Shown here piece by piece: positions 25,947 to 34,665 of a stretch of DNA of 64,000 nucleotides; the first letter of the stretch is position 1; each line of letters opens with the position of its first letter. The notes below the pieces were generated by a model. It saw only the letters and a list, made by a program, of their open reading frames with translations. It had not been told where the DNA came from and ran no database searches. The translations under genes and the position numbers were made by a program. The DNA comes from Alkalicella caledoniensis. GTDB taxonomy: Bacteria; Bacillota; Proteinivoracia; Proteinivoracales; Proteinivoracaceae. The stretch spans positions 2,542,001 through 2,606,000 of the forward strand of contig NZ_CP058559.1 of assembly GCF_014467015.1 (NCBI RefSeq), written 5' to 3'.

Positions 25947-27598
25947 AAGAGATCATAAAGATTATTAAACTATCAGAAGTTCAACTTAGTAAAATAGTTA
26001 TATGTTTTGTTATGGGTATACTCTCATCTTTATTGGCTACTGTACCAGTACTTTTCTTAGGGTACGCTATTTCTGCTCTTACTTCTGATGTTATTCAACC
26101 ATTAAATGTTTTCCCAAATCTTAATCAAGCTACATTTTATCTAATGATATACGTATTAACCTTGCTCACTTCAATTATTTTCAGAAATGTATTTTGCTAT
26201 TATTCTACAATAATTTCTGATGGAGTTATTATATCACTACGGAAACAAATTTATAGTAAAATTTTATCATTGGAGTATTCAGTATTTAATAAAAAGAGTA
26301 AGGGTGAATTAATACATATTACTATGAACGAAACACAAAAACTTGATTTTATTTTTAGCCAAGCCTTGTTTACGGTGTTCTCAGATATATTTGACTTGAT
26401 GTGGATTTCAATAATTTTATTTTTTACTGACTGGAAATTAGTACTTATACTGGCTTCGATAGTTCCATTTATTTATTATGCCAGCATAGTAACGGCTAAA
26501 ATCCAGAAGAAGATCTTTTCTGATATATCTAAAATTGATAGTAAAATAACTTCAAAAATTGAATCCACCTATAATGGACTTGAAAGCATAAAGGCTTATT
26601 GTTCAGAAGATTTAGAGATGGATAAGTTTTCAAAATTGACAAGCGAATCATTGGTAAAAAAGAAGAAAAGTGCTGCAATACTTTCGTTTTACTTTCCCAC
26701 TGAAGGGGTATTACGTTTAATAGGAACAAGCTTTTTACTATTTTATTGTTTTTACCAGATTCAAAATGGATTGATAGAGATTGGATTTATTACTGTCATG
26801 CTAAACTACTCAAATAAGTTTTATAATCCTATTCAAAATACATCCAAGTATTATCAATCAATTCAAGCAGGATTAGTTTCTTCAAAAAGAATTCTAGAAG
26901 TATTATCTCTAACCGAGGAAAGAAAAGAAAAAAAGCTGGATTTCTATCATACTAATACTCCAACAAATGAGATTATTTTTACAAATATTAATTTAAGTAT
27001 AGATGATAAGGAAGTATTTTCTGATTTGTCGTTTAAGTGTTCAAAAGGTGATATTATTTTGGTTAAAGGAAAGAGTGGGGCGGGAAAATCAACTTTTTTG
27101 AAGATGATGTTAAAATTCTATCCTGTGGAGGATAATAAAATAAAAATTTTTGGATTAGACATAAATTCATTTGATACAAAAAAACTAAGATCAATTATTA
27201 CCTACTCTAGTCAAAATATTTTTTTAACTAATGAAAGTATATATAGTAACATTGAGTATCCTAGCATTAGCAGAAGTAACCAATTGTTTAGAAGTAAAGA
27301 AACCATCGGAAAATTTATAGATCAACTAAGTATTAAAAAACCTTTAGACTTTACTGTTTTTGAAGGTGGAAGTAACATCTCCGGTGGAGAAAAAAAAAGA
27401 ATTGACTTTGCAAGAGCCTATATAAAAGAGGCAGAGATATTTTTATTTGATGAACCAACTGCAGGCTTAGATATTGATAATGAGAGTATTATACTTAAAA
27501 AAATCAAAGAATTAAAAGGGAAAAGCACCGTGTTTATAGTAACGCACAGTGAGAGTGCTTTAGCATATGAAATTGCTGATAGAGTAATTGAATTATAA
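25943..27598 (+). CDS. ABC exporter (fused membrane and ATPase domains)
   Basis: 551 residues. Six hydrophobic segments (residues about 15-310) form an exporter-type membrane domain. The ATPase domain has Walker A VKGKSGAGKSTFLK, signature ISGGEKKRIDFARAY and Walker B IFLFDEPTAGLD. No C39 peptidase domain precedes it, which fits the separate S26-type peptidase in the operon. It overlaps the upstream rSAM gene by 4 nt (ATGA). Export of the mature peptide is the likely job. Confidence 0.92.
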   Translation: MKEIIKIIKLSEVQLSKIVICFVMGILSSLLATVPVLFLGYAISALTSDVIQPLNVFPNLNQATFYLMIYVLTLLTSIIFRNVFCYYSTIISDGVIISLRKQIYSKILSLEYSVFNKKSKGELIHITMNETQKLDFIFSQALFTVFSDIFDLMWISIILFFTDWKLVLILASIVPFIYYASIVTAKIQKKIFSDISKIDSKITSKIESTYNGLESIKAYCSEDLEMDKFSKLTSESLVKKKKSAAILSFYFPTEGVLRLIGTSFLLFYCFYQIQNGLIEIGFITVMLNYSNKFYNPIQNTSKYYQSIQAGLVSSKRILEVLSLTEERKEKKLDFYHTNTPTNEIIFTNINLSIDDKEVFSDLSFKCSKGDIILVKGKSGAGKSTFLKMMLKFYPVEDNKIKIFGLDINSFDTKKLRSIITYSSQNIFLTNESIYSNIEYPSISRSNQLFRSKETIGKFIDQLSIKKPLDFTVFEGGSNISGGEKKRIDFARAYIKEAEIFLFDEPTAGLDIDNESIILKKIKELKGKSTVFIVTHSESALAYEIADRVIEL

Positions 27599-27623
27599 AG
27601 TGTTTAGAATAAGGGGGTATAAA

Positions 27624-28574
27624 ATGTCTTTTACGAAATCAAATAATAGAATTCCGGAAATAGGCCATTTTGAGATCACAAGAGATTGTAATAATAAATG
27701 TGGTTTTTGTTATAACTTCAAGGATGAGAAAGAAGAGCTATCCACTGAACAGATTTTTAGTTTAATTGATCAAGTTGTTGACAAAGGCTGTATTTATATA
27801 AATATTTCCGGAGGAGAACCGTTGTTAAGACGGGATTTTAGCTCTATATACGAATATATTATTAAAGCAGGAGTTCGTGTTAGTATAGAAACAAATGCTT
27901 CGCTACTTACTAAGGATATGTTGGATTTGTTTGAAGAATTTCCGCCTTCAAAAATTCTAGCATCATTATACGGTTATTATCAAAAAACCTATAGAATAGT
28001 AACTAGGTCTTCAGTTGATGTTGAAGTAGTGAAAAATAATATTATTGATCTTCGCAATATTTGTGAGGATGTGCTAGTCAGAACTCCTGTTACAAGAGAT
28101 AACTTTCAGGAATTATACTTAATTGAGCGATTTGGGAAAGAAGTTAATTGTAAGTTTTCATACGACCCCAAAATATGGTGGCGTCAAGATGGGAAAAGAA
28201 ATGCCAAGTATAGGTGTACTTCAAGAGAAGTCTATAAGATGTTAACAGTGTCTCCTATTTATAAAGAATTATACAGGAAAGTAGTTGAACTAGAACAAAG
28301 ACCATACACAATTAGTGGATGCAACTGGGGGAAAAAGGAGTTTTATATAAATCCTTATGGAGAAATGCATTATTGTATTGTTTTCTGGGCAAATAAATAT
28401 GACCTAACTAAAGGCAATTTTAAGGAAGCATGGGATGTATGGTATGAAAGATTTAATCATAAGAAATGCGTAGGAAAATTAATTTACCCAACTCAAAACA
28501 ATTGTCCTGCTGGTTATATATATTACCATACATCGATTGATCCTATTGACACTTTGAATGATTTTAATCACTAA
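27624..28574 (+). CDS. Radical SAM/SPASM enzyme (second of two)
   Basis: 316 residues. The motif CNNKCGFC (Cys22, Cys26, Cys29) and ISGGEPLLRR identify a radical SAM enzyme. The C-terminal SPASM-like region has cysteines in SGCNWGKKEFYI, MHYCIVFW, HKKCVGKL and NNCPAGYIY, arranged as for auxiliary Fe-S clusters. The ATG at 27624 has AGGGGG 6 nt upstream; a TTG 12 codons earlier overlaps the exporter. It is separated by 36 nt from the candidate precursor gene. Family members introduce thioether, ether or C-C crosslinks in peptides; the bond made here is unknown. Confidence 0.9.
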   Translation: MSFTKSNNRIPEIGHFEITRDCNNKCGFCYNFKDEKEELSTEQIFSLIDQVVDKGCIYINISGGEPLLRRDFSSIYEYIIKAGVRVSIETNASLLTKDMLDLFEEFPPSKILASLYGYYQKTYRIVTRSSVDVEVVKNNIIDLRNICEDVLVRTPVTRDNFQELYLIERFGKEVNCKFSYDPKIWWRQDGKRNAKYRCTSREVYKMLTVSPIYKELYRKVVELEQRPYTISGCNWGKKEFYINPYGEMHYCIVFWANKYDLTKGNFKEAWDVWYERFNHKKCVGKLIYPTQNNCPAGYIYYHTSIDPIDTLNDFNH

Positions 28575-28610
28575 CTTAATTGGGACTAAAGAAGAAAGGG
28601 GGTGAGTAGG

Positions 28611-28721
28611 ATGAAAGAAGATTATAAAAAACCAATTTGCGAAGAAATAGTATTTGATACTCAATCAACTACAGTATTGGGGAATTGTACACATTGGAAA
28701 GATTCACCAAGTCCAAACTAG
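28611..28721 (+). CDS. Candidate RiPP precursor peptide, 36 residues
   Basis: A short gene with a strong GGGGGTG binding site 7 nt before the ATG and a TAG stop followed closely by a strong terminator. The leader-like part contains YKKPICEEIVFDT, a charged amphipathic pattern often seen in short peptides beside PqqD-like genes. The tail LGNCTHWKDSPSPN is Gly/Cys/Trp/Ser-rich and would be the core. Cys10 and Cys26, His28, Trp29 and Ser32/Ser34 are possible modification sites. It is the last gene of the operon, directly after the SPASM enzyme. No homologue is named; the assignment rests on context. Confidence 0.75.
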   Translation: MKEDYKKPICEEIVFDTQSTTVLGNCTHWKDSPSPN

Positions 28722-28735
28722 GGGTAGCCATTTAA

Positions 28736-28780
28736 TGCTAAAAACGCTCTTTTCTTAGAAAAGAACGTTTTTAGCATTTT
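28736..28780 (+). terminator. Strong terminator closing the RiPP-like operon
   Basis: TGCTAAAAACG (28736-28746) and CGTTTTTAGCA (28766-28776), with inner pairing TCTTTTC/GAAAAGA, form a long stem followed by TTTT. Confidence 0.9.
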
Positions 28781-28930
28781 ATAATGTTATAATCTTGTTT
28801 TACAGGTGGATACTTCACTGAAAGGGTTTGGTGGCTTGTAAATAGATACATGATAAAAAACAAGAAACATTAAATCCAACCAATAATAATCATAACTTAA
28901 CTCACCATAGCATAGCGTCATTGCATTCTC

Positions 28931-29134
28931 TTACTCCAGTTCATAGTCAAACGGATAAACATCATTTACATCTTTTTTTAGTTGATGAGCGAATCTTTTT
29001 GCGTCCATTTCCTCGATCACGTTATTTTCCTTGTAGACTTTAACATTCCATACTTCGCCATCATCTTCTACCAATAACTCTGCAGGGTACTCAGAACCAT
29101 CATTAAACTTTATCTTCCCTTTTTTCCAAGGCAT
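28931..29134 (-). CDS. Small conserved-looking protein of unknown function
   Basis: 67 residues beginning MPWKKGKIKFNDGSEYPAEL. It is rich in beta-strand patterns and acidic residues (VEDDGEVWNVKVYKENNVIE). AAGGAGG lies 8 nt upstream of the ATG, which supports expression. No membrane segment or known domain was recognised. It is monocistronic, convergent with the RiPP-like operon and divergent from the histidine kinase. Confidence 0.65.
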   Translation of the reverse strand: MPWKKGKIKFNDGSEYPAELLVEDDGEVWNVKVYKENNVIEEMDAKRFAHQLKKDVNDVYPFDYELE

Positions 29135-29313
29135 GAAGAAGGACCTCCTTTTTTTAAAAATTTCATTTATAGTTTTTTAGTGCAGGAAGTTATTTATTCG
29201 CTTAATATGTCTTAATTTCATTTTGTGAATGATAAAATAGTAGTGTGGTAAAAAAAGGACTTTTGCCTATGTGTAGAGAAATTTAAAAGAAAATACCTAT
29301 GAGGGTGACATAT

Positions 29314-30444
29314 ATGAAAAAAAATAAGAAATTGCGCTGGATACCACCGTTTATATTACTGCTAGTGAGCATTTGGGTGGGTATGCAGGGATTGAATCTC
29401 AAAAACTATGTGATTTATTTTCTAATAATGCTGGCAAATGGGCAGATTCGAACACATTTTTTAAACGGTAAGTTCATACTGTTGTCTGTGTTTATTGATC
29501 TGGGGTTGGCATATTTTTTACATGGAAGATTTTTTGGCATGACATACTTACTTTTGTATATACCCCTTTTCGACGGCCTATGTATGTTAAATGAAGAAAA
29601 AATAGCTACAACTATTGTATCTACAGGTGTATTATATTGGGTAATAAAGGACAGAGAACCTGAGATTGTTCTTATGAATGTGTTGTTACTTACTGTTTTT
29701 ATTTTACTTATACAGACTATGAAAAAAATGGGGAGTACAATAAAAGACTTAGAAAAACATTATGATGAGAATAGAAGCTATAGCTATCAATTGGAGGAGA
29801 CCAAAGAAAGACTTGAGAAATACAATCGCAACATCGAAAGTGTAGCTCAGCTGGAGGAACGCAATAGAATTTCTAGGGAGATACACGATACAATCGGACA
29901 CAAATTAACAGCTACTCTATTACAATTAGAGGCAGTAATTAGGGTACAAAAAATAGAATCGGATACAAGGAAAATGCTTGAGTCAGTTAGGGATAATCTA
30001 TCAGCTAGTGTGGATATACTTCGTAAAACTGTAAAAAAGATCGGTGGCAGCACAAAAATCACAGGCATAAACTCTATCAGAAAGCTTGTACAGGACCTTG
30101 AAGAATCCACATCAGTGAAGGTCAATCTTGATATAAAGGGAATTGTACGAAAGCTGTACCCCAGTGTAGAACTTGCCATATATAAAAATATCCAAGAGGC
30201 TATGACAAATGCCATAAGACATGGAATGTGTACTAGTATTGACATAGAAATAAACTATTTTCATGACAAGGTAATATTCTCAGTTAACAATGACGGAAAG
30301 GGCTGTGAGGAAGTTAGTTTTGGAATGGGCTTAAAGGGAATGAAGGAGCGTATAGAGTTAGTTGGTGGTGAGCTTTTCATAGTAGCTAAAACCAAAGGAT
30401 TTGAAGTAAAGGGTATTATCCCAGTGGAAGGAGATGTGTCATAG
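29314..30444 (+). CDS. Membrane sensor histidine kinase (HisKA_3/NarL-type partner)
   Basis: 376 residues. The first 140 residues hold about five hydrophobic segments without a large extracellular loop, as in intramembrane-sensing kinases. A coiled coil (about 145-180) leads to the H-box ERNRISREIHDTIGHKL near residue 190. The HATPase region follows, with NIQEAMTNAIRHG (N-box) and GKGCEEVSFGMGLKGMKER (G-boxes). ATG at 29314 was chosen because GAGGGTG lies just upstream; an ATG 5 codons earlier overlaps that site. The gene abuts the response regulator. It probably controls the ABC-2 exporter downstream. Confidence 0.92.
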   Translation: MKKNKKLRWIPPFILLLVSIWVGMQGLNLKNYVIYFLIMLANGQIRTHFLNGKFILLSVFIDLGLAYFLHGRFFGMTYLLLYIPLFDGLCMLNEEKIATTIVSTGVLYWVIKDREPEIVLMNVLLLTVFILLIQTMKKMGSTIKDLEKHYDENRSYSYQLEETKERLEKYNRNIESVAQLEERNRISREIHDTIGHKLTATLLQLEAVIRVQKIESDTRKMLESVRDNLSASVDILRKTVKKIGGSTKITGINSIRKLVQDLEESTSVKVNLDIKGIVRKLYPSVELAIYKNIQEAMTNAIRHGMCTSIDIEINYFHDKVIFSVNNDGKGCEEVSFGMGLKGMKERIELVGGELFIVAKTKGFEVKGIIPVEGDVS

Positions 30445-31080
30445 GTGGATATTAAAGTTATGCTAGTTGATGATGATGATTTAGTTAGAAACAGCCTTGC
30501 CATGATATTGCAGACAGATCCAGTTATCAAGGTAGTTAGTACATGCCAAAATGGAGACATAGCTTTTAAAGAGCTGCAAAAGGGATTAGTTGTAGATGTT
30601 ATAATGATGGATATAAGGATGCCTATCTGTGACGGTGTGGAAGCAACACGACGGATAATGGAGCTTTACCCCAAGATGAAAATAATCATTCTTACAACCT
30701 TTGACGATGATGAATACTTACTAAATGGTTTGAAATATGGAGCTAAGGGGTATCTTTTAAAAAATACCAACCCGGATAAAATAATGGAATCCATTAAAGT
30801 TGTTAATTCCGGCAGTGTCTTAATACAGGGAGATGTCTCGCCACGGTTAGTAAAAATGCTAAAGGGTGATAGTGACAGTTTTTTAGATAGTTATGACCTA
30901 TCAAGTAGTGAAAGAGATATAATCAAGCTCATATCCCAAGGGATTACTAATAAGGAGATTGCGGATAAATTGTTCTTAAGTGAAGGAACAGTGAAAAATA
31001 AAATCACTCAAATATTAAACAAATTGGACCTAAGGGACAGAACCCAAATAGCAATATTTTACCTAAAAGGAGGCCAGTAA
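30445..31080 (+). CDS. NarL/FixJ-family response regulator
   Basis: 211 residues with a GTG start immediately after the kinase stop. The receiver domain has the acidic pocket MLVDDDD, the phospho-acceptor Asp in VIMMDIRMPICDG, and KGYLLKN with the conserved Lys. The C-terminal LuxR-type helix-turn-helix reads ISQGITNKEIADKLFLSEGT, then VKNKITQILNKL. It is the cognate partner of the kinase. Confidence 0.95.
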   Translation: MDIKVMLVDDDDLVRNSLAMILQTDPVIKVVSTCQNGDIAFKELQKGLVVDVIMMDIRMPICDGVEATRRIMELYPKMKIIILTTFDDDEYLLNGLKYGAKGYLLKNTNPDKIMESIKVVNSGSVLIQGDVSPRLVKMLKGDSDSFLDSYDLSSSERDIIKLISQGITNKEIADKLFLSEGTVKNKITQILNKLDLRDRTQIAIFYLKGGQ

Positions 31081-31101
31081 GCCGCCCCTTAATGCCCTAA
31101 G

Positions 31102-31159
31102 TATTGTAGGGGGTCCCCTTGTGGGGCCCTGACAGGATGAGGTCGGCTAGGGTATGTTT
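31102..31159 (+). repeat. REP-like repeat, left copy beside the Y1 transposase
   Basis: This 58-bp unit contains a GGGGTCCCC / GGGGCCC hairpin followed by TGACAGGATGAGGTCGGCTA. It matches 31698-31755 with only three differences seen. It lies directly 5' of the RAYT gene. Confidence 0.85.
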
Positions 31160-31190
31160 GATATCCATTAAGTATTCAGGAGGGGGAAAA

Positions 31191-31667
31191 ATGAGTACAC
31201 CTCACAGGAAGAAAATTAGAATCAAAGACTATGATTATTCTTTGGCGGGAGGTTATTTTGTAACAATATGCACAAATAATAAAACCAAGATTTTTAGTAA
31301 TGTTTCCAATGGAGAAGTAAATCTAACACCTTGTGGGAAGATGATTGACGAAAAATTGAAGGAAATGGGAAATAAATATAATGGGGTTATATTAGACGAA
31401 TACGTAATAATGCCTAACCACATTCATGTTATTTTAATACTAGAAGGTGATTCAGTGCCTCTACACTCCTTGATTGGTAAGTTTAAATCAGTAACAACAG
31501 TTGAATACTTTAAAAGGGTAAAAGACTTAGGGTGGAAGCCTGTAGATAAAAAGTTATGGCAAAGGAATTACTATGAACACGTTATTAGGAATAATAAGGA
31601 TTTATTTGTACATAGAAATTATATAGAAGAAAACCCGACAAGATGGGATTCAGACGAATATTACTAA
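31191..31667 (+). CDS. REP-associated tyrosine transposase (RAYT, Y1/IS200-like)
   Basis: 158 residues of the Y1 HUH-endonuclease fold. The start MSTPHRKKIRIKDYDYSLAG leads to GYFVTICTNNK. The HUH motif is MPNHIHVILIL, and the candidate nucleophile Tyr lies in QRNYYEHVIRN. The C-terminal IEENPTRWDSDEYY is a signature of RAYT proteins. GGAGGGGG precedes the ATG. It is flanked on both sides by a 58-bp direct repeat with an internal hairpin, as in REPtron arrangements. It interrupts what appears to be a two-component system and ABC exporter unit. Confidence 0.9.
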   Translation: MSTPHRKKIRIKDYDYSLAGGYFVTICTNNKTKIFSNVSNGEVNLTPCGKMIDEKLKEMGNKYNGVILDEYVIMPNHIHVILILEGDSVPLHSLIGKFKSVTTVEYFKRVKDLGWKPVDKKLWQRNYYEHVIRNNKDLFVHRNYIEENPTRWDSDEYY

Positions 31668-31697
31668 CAGTTCCTAAAGGGTTTGTGTTGTTTATGA

Positions 31698-31790
31698 TAT
31701 TGTAGGGGGTCCCCTTGTGGGGGCCTGACAGGATGAGGTCTGCTAGGGCATGTTTTGTAGGTCAGGGTGGTACAAGACCACCCCCTACCA
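31698..31790 (+). repeat. REP-like repeat, right copy, plus an extra hairpin
   Basis: 31698-31755 repeats 31102-31159. Directly after it, AGGGTGGT and ACCACCCC (with outer GTAGG / CCTAC) form a second strong hairpin at 31756-31790. The extra hairpin is not present beside the left copy. Confidence 0.8.
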
Positions 31791-31893
31791 GTGCATATAA
31801 TGACTTAAGTCACTTGGGGTCGTTACTCTGGGTGATTTTTTTTGGTGTTAATCTAGATATAATAGAATTAGAAAAGAAAGAGGGGGTATTTAA

Positions 31894-32829
31894 ATGAGTA
31901 TTATAACCTTAAACAATCTTGTCAAAAGATATGGAAATAATATAGCAGTGGATAATGTAAACTTGAAAGTTAATCAAGGAGAAATATTTGGTCTTTTAGG
32001 TCCTAATGGTGCAGGTAAAAGTACCACTATTAAAATGATCATGGGTTTACTGAAACCAAACGCTGGGGAAGTTTTCGTTGACAAGTACAATGTGGAGAAA
32101 CAAAACTTAGAGGCCAAGAGGCTGTTAGGGTTAGTACCACAGGAACTAGCTGTGTTTGAAAGCTTATCTGCTAGGGAAAATGTTCAGTTTTTTGGTGGTT
32201 TATACGGACTAAGGGGTAAAGAGTTAGATGAGAAAATAGATCAAGCACTGGAGTTTACAGGTCTTAAGGACCGCCAAAAGGAAGTGGCTAGTAAGTTTTC
32301 AGGTGGTATGAAAAGAAGGTTAAACATAGCCTGTGCCATAGTTCACCAACCACAAATAATAATAATGGATGAACCAACGGTAGGTATCGACCCACAATCT
32401 AGAAACCACATCTTAGATTCAGTGAGAGAACTAAACAGAAGAGGTGCAACCATAATTTATACCAGTCACTATATGGAAGAGGTTGAAGCTGTTTGCTCGA
32501 GGGTAGGTATCATCGATCATGGAAAACTAATTGCATGTGGAACCAAAGAACAACTAAAAGAGCAAATAGGTACAGAAAAAAAGATATTAATTGAACTAAA
32601 AAAGCTTAATGAAGATGTTATTCCAGAAATTAAAGAAATTCCTGGGGTGGTGGGAGTAGCCCATAAAGAAAATAAACTCGAGGTACACACTCAAAACTCC
32701 CATGATCACCTACAAGATATATTATTTGTCTTAGGGAAATGGAATCTTGCAGTGCGTAATATCGGTGTAAAAGAGCCGGATTTAGAAAGTCTATTCCTAG
32801 AGCTTACCGGTAAAGTGTTGAGGGATTAA
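31894..32829 (+). CDS. ABC-2 type exporter ATP-binding protein
   Basis: 311 residues: Walker A GLLGPNGAGKSTTIKM, signature FSGGMKRRLNIACAI, Walker B IIIMDEPTVGIDP, and the switch His in YTSHYMEEVE. A C-terminal extension of about 80 residues is typical of DrrA/CcmA-type exporters. AGAGGGGG precedes the ATG. It is followed 13 nt later by two permease genes. Together with the upstream kinase and regulator it resembles a Lia/Yxd-type export and stress-response module; the substrate is unknown. Confidence 0.93.
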   Translation: MSIITLNNLVKRYGNNIAVDNVNLKVNQGEIFGLLGPNGAGKSTTIKMIMGLLKPNAGEVFVDKYNVEKQNLEAKRLLGLVPQELAVFESLSARENVQFFGGLYGLRGKELDEKIDQALEFTGLKDRQKEVASKFSGGMKRRLNIACAIVHQPQIIIMDEPTVGIDPQSRNHILDSVRELNRRGATIIYTSHYMEEVEAVCSRVGIIDHGKLIACGTKEQLKEQIGTEKKILIELKKLNEDVIPEIKEIPGVVGVAHKENKLEVHTQNSHDHLQDILFVLGKWNLAVRNIGVKEPDLESLFLELTGKVLRD

Positions 32830-32842
32830 GGAGGGACTCCAG

Positions 32843-33619
32843 ATGTATGAGTTATTTATAATAGCTAGAAAAAATATAAAACTTTTTTTCAAAAACATTG
32901 TATTAATACCCATGTTTGTTGGGATCCCATTGTTCCAAACTTATATGATGAGCAATATGCTTGGTAGTGAACCATCAACGGGGGTAGTGGAAGGGTTTGT
33001 TAAACTTACTTTACTAGGTGAACAGATGGGAACAGCCCTTGACTTCCCCATGGTTTCAGTGCTAATCCAATTTGTATTTATAACCTCTGTTGTATTAAGT
33101 GCTACCATGATGACTGAAAGGCAGGAGAACACGTATCTAAGGATACTGGCTTCACCTATTAGGAAATGGAAAGTGGTAGTGGGGAACTTAATAGGGAACA
33201 CTCTAGTAGTTCTTATGGTATCATCATTTATCATGCTAGGCAGTTACTTGGTATTTGATATATCTTGGGGTAGCTCAATGGCTCTTTTAATACCATTTAC
33301 CATTTTAGTAGCCTTTGCAGCTGCTTCAATATTATACTTCATAGCATCATTTTTTACCTCCCCTAAAGTTGCTGAAGGTGCCATGAGTATGATAGTTATT
33401 TTAATGACATTTTTAAGTGGTGGTTTTACAGGAGAAGGATCCCTTCCAAGATTAAGGTATCTCACTTTTAACAAATATGCAGTTGATGGTTTTCTAGGGA
33501 TAATTAGAGAGCAAAATATAGGAGTACTAGCTACAAATGCCTTAGTCTTATTATCATTAGCGGTCTTATCTATCATAGCTGCCACCATTATCTATGAAAG
33601 AAGGGATTTAAATGGTTAG
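32843..33619 (+). CDS. ABC-2 type exporter permease (first)
   Basis: 258 residues with about six hydrophobic segments and an ABC2_membrane layout. TERQENTYLRILASPIRKWK is the cytoplasmic coupling region. GGAGGG lies 9 nt upstream of the ATG. It overlaps the next permease by 8 nt, so the two are likely made together and form a heterodimer with the ATPase. Confidence 0.9.
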   Translation: MYELFIIARKNIKLFFKNIVLIPMFVGIPLFQTYMMSNMLGSEPSTGVVEGFVKLTLLGEQMGTALDFPMVSVLIQFVFITSVVLSATMMTERQENTYLRILASPIRKWKVVVGNLIGNTLVVLMVSSFIMLGSYLVFDISWGSSMALLIPFTILVAFAAASILYFIASFFTSPKVAEGAMSMIVILMTFLSGGFTGEGSLPRLRYLTFNKYAVDGFLGIIREQNIGVLATNALVLLSLAVLSIIAATIIYERRDLNG

Positions 33620-34652
33620 TATCTGGATAGCAAAAAATATAATCTCAAGGCTGTTTCGTGAAATACAGACATATATTTTCCTGATTATATTCCCAATCCT
33701 TAGTGCCTTTATAGCACTGGCTATGGTATCTAACGTAAGTTCCATAACTGTTGGGGTAGCAGGACTAGAAAATAAGGAAATGCTAGAGTACTTCCAACTA
33801 AGCGACTCATATGAATTTATTGAAGTGCCAGGAAATAGAATCAATAATTTTGTAAAAAATGGAGAAGTGGATTACGGAATAATATTTCCAAATGGTTTAT
33901 TAAGTTCAATGGAAAATGGACTAAAGCCTTCTGCAGAACTGGTGGCAATGAATAATACAACAGAGGCAACAGAACTAACAGGTTTTTTGAATGGTATGCT
34001 AGAAGCTATACACACAGGTGGAAATCAAACTCCTGTTAATACCGACCATGTTGCTGAGTTGACCCGTGTTGGTGTAGGTATCATGACCATGTTTATCATC
34101 ATGTATATTGGTTATGGAGTGGGAGTTATCCTTGAGGATAAGAAAGAAAAGACATTCATGCGCAGCTATTCAGCACCTATAAGTAGCTATTCAATGGTGC
34201 TAGGAAACCTGTTGGCAAATATCCTGCTAGGAGTAATTCAACTACTGATATTCATAGTCTTTAGCACCTATGTTCTAGGATTTGACTGGGGGATATCACT
34301 AATAAACCTATTTATTATACTATTTGTGTACATGATCACAGTTATAGGATTAGCAGTTGGTTTAATGGGTTTTATAAGTGATAATGAGAAGTATTTTGCT
34401 GTAACAATAATAGTAGCAACTGCTAGCTGTATGCTAGGGGGAAGCTTCTTTCCCTTAGAATATATGAACACAACCTTACAAAAGATAGCTAATTTTCTTC
34501 CACAAAAATGGGTAATGGAATCATATGACGTACTATACCTAGGGGGGAGCCTCTACGATATAAGAACGAACCTGATTATACTAGCACTATTCGCCATAGC
34601 ACTATTCAGTTTTGGAATAAAAACCTTAAAGCCTCAGGAAGAGGACCTTTAA
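33612..34652 (+). CDS. ABC-2 type exporter permease (second)
   Basis: 346 residues. An N-terminal membrane helix is followed by a large external domain (about residues 35-150) and five C-terminal helices, the YhgE/DrrB-like ABC-2 pattern. KKEKTFMRSYSAPISSYSMV is the coupling region. The stop codon is embedded in the 5' arm side of the operon terminator. The target duplication of the adjacent IS begins before this terminator ends. Confidence 0.9.
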   Translation: MVSIWIAKNIISRLFREIQTYIFLIIFPILSAFIALAMVSNVSSITVGVAGLENKEMLEYFQLSDSYEFIEVPGNRINNFVKNGEVDYGIIFPNGLLSSMENGLKPSAELVAMNNTTEATELTGFLNGMLEAIHTGGNQTPVNTDHVAELTRVGVGIMTMFIIMYIGYGVGVILEDKKEKTFMRSYSAPISSYSMVLGNLLANILLGVIQLLIFIVFSTYVLGFDWGISLINLFIILFVYMITVIGLAVGLMGFISDNEKYFAVTIIVATASCMLGGSFFPLEYMNTTLQKIANFLPQKWVMESYDVLYLGGSLYDIRTNLIILALFAIALFSFGIKTLKPQEEDL

Positions 34653-34660
34653 GGTTTTTT
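34619..34660 (+). terminator. Terminator of the ABC-2 exporter operon
   Basis: AAAAACCTTAAAG pairs with CTTTAAGGTTTTT, ending in seven T residues. The 5' arm overlaps the last codons of the permease gene. The 3' arm and T-run are duplicated at 36472-36499 by the IS insertion. Confidence 0.88.
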
Positions 34661-34665
34661 TCCTT
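34638..34665 (+). repeat. 28-bp target duplication, left copy (IS1202-like element)
   Basis: This 28-bp segment starting GAAGAGGACCTTTAAGG is repeated exactly at 36472-36499, on the other side of the transposase gene. Confidence 0.93.
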
